Positions 19,201 to 31,200 of a stretch of DNA of 64,000 bases are shown here, one piece after another (positions within the stretch are counted from its first letter, which is position 1; every line of letters begins with the position of its first letter). The stretch comes from Cliona cf. orientalis (taxonomy: Eukaryota; Porifera; Demospongiae; Clionaida; Clionaidae). Below the pieces are notes generated by a model. It saw only the letters and a program-made list of their open reading frames with translations. It ran no database searches and was not told the origin of the DNA. The position numbers were made by a program, and so were the translations under genes. The stretch is taken from the NCBI GenBank assembly GCA_963930775.1, contig OZ005706.1:372001-436000 (forward strand), written 5' to 3'.

Positions 19201-22200
19201 ATTTTCATCAACCCCCTGGTCGTCTGGGGGGAACAATGAGGGGGAATCGGAATGATTAGAGGCCAAGATGAAAGAATCCAAGGAGGTCATAGTAAGACCA
19301 CCAAAGTTGGAAGATCCCCCCGGAGATGAAATTCCAGAAGATGCCCCCTCAACAGAATCATTATTCTCGGTGCGTGCTTTCTTGAGAGCAGGAATAGAGA
19401 TTGAGAGACTGAGCGGCTCCGAATCGTGGAGCTGACGTTTTCTCGTCTCCTCCCCCTCCCCCTCCCTGAAGAAAGGAAGGTATGGGATGATGGGGGATTT
19501 TATCTCGCCCCTAGCAATCAGCGTGGAGAGGTAGCTGCTGTAGGAGAACACGTTGAGACGAATGAGCTCAGAGAACAGAATGATCAGCTGAAAGAATGGA
19601 TCACCACTCCTCAATGGCAACGAGAGATCATCTGGAAATTGACAAAGAAAGAGGATAATATAATATTATGGAGCATACCCCCAAAATCTAGATTAGATAT
19701 CTATACCTGGAAGAGGAGCTCTTTTGTCCAGAAACTTGATGAGAGTGGCTTGGAATGGGAACGGGAAGTCGAGAATGGGACTGGAGACCTGGAGCTCCTC
19801 CTCCTCCCAGCTGTCGTCGAGGGCATTTTTATCAATCTCCTTCCTCCAATCATCTCCCTGGAGAGAGATATATAACGTACATAGCGAGTTACCCTTGATT
19901 CCAAAAAACTGGGCCCCTACATGTACCTTCATAATATCATCTTGCCTCTGTCTCAGTAGCATTGCGACAACCAGAGGGCGGTGCTCTCCAGATCGGTACG
20001 GGGTCACAGCCCACTGGCAGAGTAACATCGTTAGCATTTCGTCACTCAGGGGCCCGTCGAAGGAGCACTGGGTGGCCGAGAGGGAGCAGTAGAGGGTCGT
20101 GAGGGGATTATGGGCTCGGCAGCTGTAGAAGGTGTGGCTGTCCAACACATCAAGGATCCGCAGCACTTTACGAACATTGGCACCTGTCAAAAATAATATA
20201 ATATTATTATAATAATTATGCAATCAAAATTAATATCCTAGCCAGTCGGCACCTTTAGATTACAGCCATACATATACATGTAATATCGTAGACTGGGATA
20301 TTTTCACCGGTAAAACATTTTACTTGTTAAATTTCGTTAATCTACAATGTACATGTAATTTCCGTCGCATATACGAACGTACATAATAAATCATTGTATT
20401 AACTAACATGCACAAATTTTCGTTGGGAAAGATCATCGACGAAAAATTATTAACGACAAAAATTTCCCGGTGTACAGCATGTTACCTTCCAATGTCGTTG
20501 ACTGAGTCTGAAGGTCTGTTACATTAGCCGAGGACCACCTTGACTCTCCAGCCTTGATCCGCTGACTGATCTCCTGATCAGCCGACACAAGAGCAGGAAG
20601 AAGCTGAAATCAAAAATTAAACAGACAACGATCACTTAGAGCACGGACATCTAAATTTGTATAAATTTATCATAGTTACATGTACTGGGCATGCTATATA
20701 CATGTACACTGTACATGAGACTGTAATATTATACCTTTTTCTGCAGGTCTAGATTCAGTGATTTTGGCATGGGCAGGTCGACGAGCCTGAGTGGCAGCTG
20801 CGAGAGTGGGGTGATGGCCTTGGCCGTGCTCTCCCTCGAGACTCCGCCCTTCCCCGAGAGGACCTTCACCGTGATGAATGCAGTGGGACACTTCACGGCC
20901 AGCGTTTGAACGATACAGCAGAGTTGGAGCAACACTGACTGGTGGTGGGGGCACCAGTGATAATAGGGGGGTTCCCCCTCGGGAGAGGTGATGTTAATTG
21001 CAGGGAAGTCCCCTCCTCCTCCTCCCCCTCCTCCTCCACTGCTAGCAGCTGTCGCTGGAGTAGAGGCTGCTGCAGAATTCGACTGCTTTCTCTCCTTTGA
21101 GATGGACATTCTTCTCCCTCCCTTACTCTCCCCTCCTCCAGTAGCACTGCTTGGTGTCTTGGCTTTGGTGGTGCCAGGCTCTTGCTTAATTGCAGGGGCA
21201 TTCTCACTGAACACCGAATCATCCTCATTGGTTTCCATGACGTCCTCGAGGTGGGAGGAGGAAGGGGCGTGGTCTTGCTTGACAGGAGGCAGCTGGTATT
21301 TCTGTAGCTTTTGGTCGAGCTCAAAGAGGCCTGCTAGACGGCTGCAGCAGAAGTTGACCAAGGGCCGGGCTAGCCACACACAGCTACCAATATCCAATAG
21401 ATGCTGTAGGAGAAAAAAAAAACTAAGTAAAGTGCATATCGTAATTCATATTAATTTCGTTCGCAAATTTTTTGTGTCAGAAATATTTGTGTAACAATAT
21501 TTCGTCAACTTCAAGCGGGCGCCATATATTCGCTGTATAAGTTAATAGAGGTAAACTATTTTCGCGTAAAAAATTTTCGTCACTTCGCACAAAACAAACA
21601 TTCTTTAGCAGTGAAATTTTTGTGAATTTCGGTATAACTTCATTGTAGCCTCATCCCCAGGCCCAGCCCCATTCCCATTCCCAGCGCTTCAGCGTGCAAC
21701 ATTTGGGGATGAGGCTATAGCTTCATAAATATTCCGTACGTAAGAGTAGAAAGAATAATAGTATTATTATTTAGATAAAAATCTAAAAGTAGGTAGTATT
21801 TTGACTTACAGTGAGGACTAGAGGCAGGTAGAGCTGCAGGACTCTGTTGTCAGTCACCTTGATAAACTCATCCTCAACCAACCACTTGAGAAACTCATGA
21901 CGGTCCAGAAGATTCTCCTAAAGAATATTATCACACACATACATGTATGTATATGGAGAGAGAGAAGATAGCAATGAAATAGCAAATAATGGAAAATAAT
22001 CAACAAAATTTTAGGCATACATATACATGTACTTCCTCAACTCCTATCATAAATACCGTAGATCGGGTTTTCGCCGGTAAATATTTTGTTTGTAAATTTT
22101 TTGCATAGTCTAAATTTCGTCGCCAGACTAAAATAGGTATAGGTTGACGTACGTTACACAAAATATTTTGTGTGTTTAATTTTCATCGGAAAAGGTCATC

Positions 22201-25200
22201 TACGGTACATGACTATATGCTAGTACACAAGTGTACACATACGTACATGGTACAGGTAGCTGGCCAGGTGTGTGATGTATTGCCACTTGTTCAGCTCCGC
22301 CTCATCCTCCTCGGAGGGACCCTGGCTCTGCTGGTGAGCACCACTGCCCGACTGGTGACGAGAGCTCGAGTGGCTCTCGTGTCTACTGGTGCCGCTCTTC
22401 AGTAGGGGAGACTCGTTACAGAGACGAGTCACACACACGTTCATGTAGTCTGTCAGCGACATGGTCCAGTCTGTGGTGGTGGTGGTGCGGGGCCGGGGGG
22501 GGGGGGGTAGGGGGGTGAGAGATTAGGGGAGATTAGCAGTTGATATTGGGGAGAAGGATATAGGAGAGAGAAAGAGGAGGGGGAGAGAGAGAGAAAAGGT
22601 TTTAATATTAGTTTAATTAAATTTTGTGTAAGTATCTTAGTCTATACTTCGCTAATATTAATTTTGTGCTCACCAACGTACTTTGGACCAAGCCATTCAA
22701 TAATATGCTAGTTCTCCCATAGGGATTATGGGAAATGGACAGTCACATGATATAATTATAACACAATAGTTAGGCTATGGATCAGATCAGAGCTAGCACA
22801 CTCACACTGAAAACACCATCAAACTACAGAGCAATTCCCAATTATAAACCACAAGACAGGTTACCATGGCAGACACACCCTAGTAACGCTTACAATAAAG
22901 GTACTCCATTACTACCAAAATTATAAATAAATTATCACTTGCTACTATTATTAGAAAAGTCCCTAAAATAATGTACTACATGATACCACTGCCAACCAAC
23001 CAGTGAGGGCACAGTGGTCAAGCAACTAGCCCACTGGAATATAGAAGCAGCTGAATCCTTCCTTTTTCTCTGTAGTACATTAGATCATTGCCAAGAAAGA
23101 GAGAAAGGGAGAGAGAGAGATAAAGAAGAAAAAGAGTGAAAGAGCATTGAAGTGAAGAGTGGAGCGATGGAAAAAGACGGGATACAAAAATGTAAGTATT
23201 CATCATCATAAATGGTTGTGATGAGACATTAAAGGGAAGACTTAGCCCGATTCCTGATTCCTATTGCATCAGGTTTCTTGGCCTGACTAAAGGGGGAGGG
23301 GGGGTCGCTATAGCTTTGTACTGAAGCACTAGGCTCAGTGGATAAGGTCTGTTCCAGTGGCTCAAAGGAGATCCGAATAAAGAACAAAAGAGTATCAGGT
23401 TGAACCATGGACAATAAGTGAAAAAATAGCTGAAGGCATCCGATCCATCCATGATGCATAAATGTACCACTGTAGCGTGTTCCAAAGCATACTCACTAAT
23501 TGCTTTTAGAGATAATATAATTGGACTAGGAACATCAGCTATAATGTAGATGGTACAGTCACTGTCAACAAGTGTGTCACATGAGATGGGGAGAGTGTAT
23601 AGATGCAGACATAGTGCACAGCCAATCCTTTCACCAAGTGCAGACAAGCTATAAAAGCAAAATAGCTGCGTTCCCAGGCTTTGCAGTGTCACACGAAAGC
23701 TAGTTTCTATCAATAGATTCAGTCAGAAATGGATGATAAGACAGGTAGACACGTAGTATAATCGATAGGTTGAAGCTAGTAGCTTCAAATCTTATCTTCT
23801 TTTTTCCAACTTTTAATAGCAGCTGGTGATCAGGAGAGCACTAAGCAGCTTAAGAAACAGCAATCCAAGAGTGGAAAGAAGAACAAGAAAGCAGGTGACA
23901 CTTCCGATTCTGACCAGGAACAAGAAGTTCCATCAATAGTAGGCAGAGTGATTGATGAAAGTGAGATCGGTCGGTTCGTTGACCTTGGTCTGGGGCGAGG
24001 AGTTGACGCCACCAAGCCTTCTCCATGGCTCTACAAGAGCTCCTTTCAGGTTCGAGAGGTCACATTCGACAACATCATTGGAACAGAGGAGGGAGGACTC
24101 ATGAGTAATTTCGAGAAGGTCGTGGAGAGCGTACAACAGCTGCAGACCAACATGAGCGCCTCGGTGCCCGCCAGTCAGCAGGTCAGCGTGGGGGTGGACG
24201 CAGAACTGTCACGCAGCTACAGCAGGACAAAGAGGTCAGTGGGGACTAAAGTGCTCACACGTACGATCTCATTTCGAGCCAATTTTGACGATATCTGTGT
24301 GCGAAGGAGGAAGAAGAAGCTTAGGCCTGGTAGGGTAGGCACAGAGCAGAGACACGCCGCTCCACAGAGAGCGCTGACTTTACCAGAAGGTGACATGGCC
24401 AAGGCAGAAATAGTACAAGCAAATCTCCATTCTAACGGTGATCAAGATAACAATCACAAACCGACGTTCGAGGAGAGGCTGAGCAAATGGATACTGGACC
24501 AGCTCAAAAGTAGAAAATTAGCCAAGCTGGAGGAGGAGGAGGGAGATTCAGCAGAAGATGCCAACCCCGTCGATAAGATGATAGCTCTCACCGATTCCAA
24601 CAAGGTGACGAGAAAAGACCTGCGTCCACTCTGCCATGACTTTGTCGCGGCAACATGCATCACTCATTACGTCTGCGCCATAGAGCTCGGAGCTTCCAAG
24701 TACAAAACAATGAGCGAGGAAGAAGTTCAGACAAGAATCAAAACGACAGGGAAGGTGGGAGTGAGCTCGGCGGCTAGTATCTCGGCCTCGCAGCAGGGGA
24801 GCTTCTCCAAGAAAAACAAAGAGAAGAGCATGACAAAAGTCGGCGTCATTCGAGAGAATGGGAGGGTGGAGCGCGGTACATGTGAAGAGGCTGTGGTGGG
24901 GGTGAAGTTTCAGCCACTCAGTTCAGTTGTGGTGAGGTGCAACGTGTTAAAGAAGGCTCTGGAGTCTGCTCTACAGTGGTACATCGACAGCCAAGGGGTG
25001 GCAAAATGTAAGTACATGTATGTGCTGTGTTTTTTGTGGGGGGGGGGGGGGGGGGGGGGGGGCTTATGGTCATATGACTGCTCGGAATATGTACCATAAT
25101 GACTGTTGACTTCTTGTAATAATTTATGCAGATGGTCCATTCTACATCTCGTGCCACAGTGAGCAGCTTTTCTTCAAAGTAGAAGACAATACGATCGTGG

Positions 25201-28200
25201 TGACGGACAACCTGAGTGAGGCAGATGAGTTCTTTGTGGTTCCGTGTGAGGAGAGCGGGCACAGCAGTCGACATTTCAGCATCTTTTACAACTCTGAGTC
25301 AAAGCTTAAACAGCCAGAGATAAAGCCAAAAATGAGAGTGAAGCCGATCCCCCGCTATCTCTGCACCTGTGTCAACTTCAGGGGGATAAGTGATGGCCCC
25401 CTAGAGCTAAAATTGAATGCCAAGGAATCAAAATCGATGCTTATGCTCCAAGATAGACGCTCCAAGCACCTTCACCCTGCTGATATATCTGACTGGATCA
25501 ACGGGAAGGAGATTTTTTACATCAACTGCAAACATCGATCATTTAAGAAGGACAGCTATATCTGTGTCACTGCTACCAATCCTGCCCTGGTGGAGAGACA
25601 TGGGGCTAGTGAAGTCGACACCATTGAGGGGGAAGGAGAAGCAAGCGCGGCCGAAAGTTTTAAGAAAAGAAGCACAGGAGCCAGTGGTGGTGCTACAGCC
25701 GGAGCGGCGATCAGGAAGAAGACGTACAGCTACACAACTTGCTGTAAACCAAGCATTTCAGCACACGACGATCGTACAACGTTCATGCTGTTTCGACTCA
25801 TTCGAGTGAAACAAAATGTCGACTGGGACAAGTATGATGACCCGTCGGATGCAACAGAGAGAGGAGGACAGGATGGAGAGAAAGGGGGCAAAAATAAAGA
25901 AAGTGGGAAAAGAGGGGAGAAACGCCAGGCAACCAACGGTCACTGAGGTAGACCCAGAGGAATAACACACACAAGTACTTTGTGAATATTTGATTATAGC
26001 TATAATTATAGATTCCCTGCTGCCAGCCAAAATTTTTAATAATATTATGGACTTTGTACCTTTATACCTTAATGATATTCACAGCCTATGAATGACATCA
26101 TATCCTGCTTCCAAGTATTTATTTACTACATGTACATGGAATGTACATGTACAGCGTGTTTGTACATGTACATGTACATGTACTGGTGGCTCAAGCCAGT
26201 GGCCCTGGGTTCGATTCCCGGTGGCTGCCCGGATTTTTTCTCTTCCAGCTAGCTTTAGGATGTAGATGGGGTGATGAGAGTGTGTGTGCCCATCCTTGTT
26301 AAGCTAAGAACTTTCATGTACACACAGTGACATTGGGCTGACACTATGCACTACCACTAACCCCACACTGGAGCTTTGATGCTGTTCATGACATGACACC
26401 ACAGGAGGTACTAGGTCAAAATTAACCTTCATAATTATACTATAGGGGTGATGATTACTTAGGATAGTCAAAGCTAAAAAACATGAACAGGAAGCGATTT
26501 GGGTAGACAGGAAGTACATAGCAGCCAGTCTCCAAGGCTTCCTGGATAAAACTAGTTCTTACATGTGGGTACCTACCTACTTACGTGCGGCACCCCATAG
26601 ATAGTTAGCTGATCATGAGGGGAAAGAGGTCAAGGCATCATGTAACCTGAAGGATCACCATGCCAACAGCAGGTAGCAGAGAACATGAAAGAGGGTCCAT
26701 AAGTTCTAGAACAAAGGTCACAAACTGGGCACTGGCGTCTATTTGGGGTCAGGATGAGTTTAATTTAAATTCCATACATAGCATTGGCATGGCTTGGTAG
26801 GGAGGGGTGGTGGCTATAAAAGTGGGGCCTGTGCCATTCACAGGCTAATAGCAAGATTCAAGAGATATCAAGAAGAAATTACAAACTTCAATTCAAGGAG
26901 ACAAGATGTCAGGTGAATCAACGCAGGGTACAGAAAATCAGCAGAGCACAGAAAATAAGCAGAGCACAGAAAATAAGCAGAGCAATGATCCTGAACTATC
27001 ATTCGGTGATGTGAAATACCTCCTAGCGCTGAGCTTTGTAAAACACGACGAAGTCAAGGACAACAGGAAAATCAAATTTGAAGACGCTAAGAAGATCCTT
27101 GATCTAGTTATACACGCTGGAAAGGGCACCACGCCCGGTCCTCCTGGTGGTTCGGGAGGAAGTCAACCACCAGGAGTAATCAAGGAAAACGAGGATACAC
27201 GGCTGGAAAACCTTGGGCTAGGCAGAGGCGTGGACGTCACCAAGCCCTATCCGTGGCAGAGCAAGTCCTCCTTTCAAGTGAGAAAAATTGACAAAAAGTG
27301 TCAGAATATCATTGGCACAGAGGAGAGTGGACAGAGAGAGTACTACGAGGAGGAGGTGGACAGTGTGCTGACTCAGCAGTTTAACACCAACCTCACCATC
27401 GAGGAGCCTAGCAACAGCCTTGTGATAGGCATAGGGGCGGAGCACTCCAGGAGCTTCGCAGAAACGAGAAAGGCAGTGGGCCACAAGGTGATGACAAGAA
27501 CAGCTTCGTTTCGGAGCGACTGCATGGAGGATGATTTCGAAGAGAAGCTAAGTAAATGGATACTGGAGCGCATTGAAACCACACGAAAGTGGTCCCTAAA
27601 GCAAGCTGAAGACCATAAAGATCGGGGCAATTCTAAAGAACGCTTGGAGATATATTTCACAGAAATAGCACAAAAACTAGCAAAAGATTTTCCCCCAGAA
27701 GCACGGCAGTCCAGTGATGAAGCCACGGAGAAGAAAGCGTTCAGAGAGTCGTGGGAACTGCTACAGGCCTGCTACGACTACGTGGAACAGCTCGGCATAA
27801 CACACTACGTCCACACCATCAAGCTGGGTGCCGCAGAGTACGAGGTGCTAACGCAGGAGACATACGACAGCCAATTTACCGCCACTCCGAGCTTTGAGGT
27901 CAACAAGGTCGCCAAGGCCGTAGTGTCCGCAAACTTAGGCACTAGCAAGAATCGAACGCACAAACGGAAGACAATTAACTCTATTGGGAAGATTGATCCC
28001 AAGAACCTGACGGTGAAGAGAGAGGCCCCCGATGAGGCCGTCCTAGAGATCGAGCTGAAACCACTCCACTCACTGGTTCACATGAGGGCACTGCACCTAG
28101 CATTTAAGTGGGCTCTGAAGAGGTACACCCAACGCAGGGAGTCAAGAAAAGGTGCGTAGTAGAAGAATTTAATAGGACTTTAGATCCATATTCTCAAGTA

Positions 28201-31200
28201 GTTTGCCTATTATGCGTTGAGCATAAGGTAAGCAGAGATTTAGAACCTATTTTTTTGAATCTATAATCTGTACTAACAGTCTATCTCTCAAAACTTTCAC
28301 ATGACTGTATGTGTAAAATATTATACATTTCCCCACCTGCAGAGGGCCCCTTCCTGATTGCTTGTGGACCAGATGACAAACCAGTGGAACCAGTGACAGT
28401 CTACTGGCAGGTGAAGGAGCGCCAAGTCCAAGGCACCACGAACATCGAAGAGGCCTCCCTCTTCTACATCATCAAAACGGACAGCAGCAGGCACCCCCAC
28501 GAGTTCTACATAGGCTACGTGGGCAAAAAATTGAGTGCCCTCGAGCTTCCAAAGGGACCGGCCGACCCAATATCAAAAAGCAAAGGTGCGCTCGCACCAA
28601 TACCTCAATACGTCACGGCAGATCCAGGAATGATGGGATCGTCCGGTCACTCTCTCAGAGTGACCGCCGGCACGCACAAGAACCATGCTCGCTTCACACT
28701 GCACAGCTCCACCATAAGGAAGTATGCATTCACACGTGCACCTGTCGACTCCGATAAATGGGCAGAGGGAGGAGGGTTCTTCATCAACTGCTCTCGTAGG
28801 ATGTTCAAACTCGACGGCTATGTAGCAATGGACAAACCAGTAGGACAGGGAGGGGAAGGGACGGAACCGCCGGAACCAGGACAGGGACAGCATATGACGA
28901 CATTTGGTGGGGGACAGCCGCGGGGAGGGGCAGGGGCAGGAGCAAGTACGGCCACCTACACAACATCTTGCAAGAGGTCGGTGAAGAGCCACAGCAACAG
29001 CTGGCCATGGATGGTATTCCACCTTCTTCCCGGAGAACACAAAGATATGTCCTTGATGAAACGTGAGCTACGGCCAGAAGAACTCGGAGAGCCATTGATT
29101 GATAGGTCAAAGTTCCCCATTGTCTACCAGAGCGATGAGAGGGACTTCCAGCTGCTGTTTGGTGACCCCACTCCTCAACCAACAACTACCGAATTATCAT
29201 TATAGAACATTCATACTACTACTGCTGATTCAGCTGCTTAAATAAGCATTTTTCACTAGCACTGTTTGTATCACCTAATAGCATAAAATCATAGGCTTTT
29301 GCTGACTAACTATCAATTAATATAGCACTACTAATAAGCTTTAAATAGTATTAATTAGTATGCATTATATAATACCGTAAATTGTGAATATTTCGATGTT
29401 AAAATATTTTTGGACAGCATGGCTTGTGCGAAAATTAAACACACGAAATACATGCGCAATATTAACAATAATGCGGTACAGGGTCGTTTGTCTGAAAATT
29501 ATTTAACGCGAAAAATTATCGCATGAAATATTTTAGACACGAAATATTCGCGATTTACGGTAATATGCAATACAGTACACTATAGTATGAAATATACAGA
29601 CCCTGCATTATCAGGGTTGCATACAGGATTTTTGGGGGGGGGGGGGTGGAGGGGAGGGATCTCACGGATGACTTACTTTGTACGTGTTCCTGATTATGGT
29701 TGTAAATATTAAATATTGACTTACCAAAGGATGGGTCTGCCACTTGTTTCTTCTTGGTCATCTTGGAATGGCTCTCATTGATGACAGTGTTGTATGCAGC
29801 ACTCATCTAGAGGAAAAAAAAAATATTTGTCAAATTCATCAGAATTATAACAACCTAGCCATAGTTTCTCGCTATGTGCTGTAATTACCTACTTTAATAT
29901 AACGCATGGAAATTTTGAAAAATGTGCTTTTTTTCTGGTAAAGGTCGTCAATCGCTTCATATTATATAAACGCTATGAAATGCTAATTAATTTTATTGCG
30001 TTAAATTGGATCATGTGTTGTATTCAATTAACTACGGTATTATGAATTTTTTTATTACCTTAATATACCAGGCTGCTCTGGACACGGGAACATCCTTCTC
30101 ACAGAGGTTGTCAAAAATCTCCTCCTTTCGAGTGAAGATGGGCACCTGGGAATACAGTAGGTAATGGTCGTCAAATTTATAGGCTACAGCTGACATGCAG
30201 AATGTACAAATTATGTATACGAAACAAATCTCAGGATACCTCCTCAAAATTTCAAATTTCTAATTATAGCAGTCACTATATTAAAGCTAGCTTAGATCAA
30301 AGAGATAATTTTTTATTATTGACATACCATACTTAATCTAATATATACTACGCATGGAAAAAAAAATTTTCAATTTTGAAAAACACACATTTTTCTGGTA
30401 AAGGTCGTCAGTCACTCCATATATAAATGTTATGAGAATTCGTAAAATGCTAATCTATTGCGTTAAATTGGATCATGTGTTGTATTCGATTAACTATGGT
30501 AATAAATTTTATTAGGCCACACAAACTAAATTCACTGTTAAGCGTCACCGCCCGCATGCTACTTTGAAGATCCAGCAAAATTTTCATTATTCATTATTGA
30601 TCACATGAACACTGCACAAAACCTTCAAATGTTCGACATATATGCACAGTACATCCAAAGCGTTTGTTTTACTTCTATAGCGACGCACTAACAAGTAGAA
30701 AACTTGCCTTAGACTCGCTGTCCTCAACGGAATGCAACGAGCACGCATGACCTTTAACCTTAGCATTGCCCGTTAATGGTAAACCACGCCCCTTGAGTGA
30801 GGGGCGTGGCTCGCAATGATAAAGAAAATGGACAATGAATAATGAATAATGACCGCTCGCCCGCATGGAAAATGGAAAAAAGTGGTGACGATAAACAGTG
30901 AATTTAGTTTGTGTGGCCTTATGATTGTACATGTACCTTTTTTGACAAGGTGGAGAGTGACTTATAGCCGGCCAGTTCCTTGAACCACTGAGCGGCCACC
31001 TCCTTCCTACTGCGACCGGGAAGAACGGGGTAGAAGTTCTCCTTGGAAATCTGCACCTTTCTCTTGTCACTGTCCTGCACCCAGCGACGACGCTTCTTCT
31101 CGTCCAATACCTGGTTCACTCGGTGGGAGTACTAGAGAAGGGAGGGAGGAGAGAGGGGGGGGGGGAGGAGGAGATCAATTTAAAATTTGAAAAAAAAACA

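Noticed and set aside
26180..26235. A functional tRNA gene
   Set aside because: A B-box is present, but the distance to any A-box is too short and no acceptor stem pairs across the segment.
23729..29205. That the nested genes are secreted perforins
   Set aside because: Neither predicted N-terminus contains a hydrophobic signal sequence; both begin with charged or Asn/Gln/Ser-rich residues. Secretion by a classical route is not supported.
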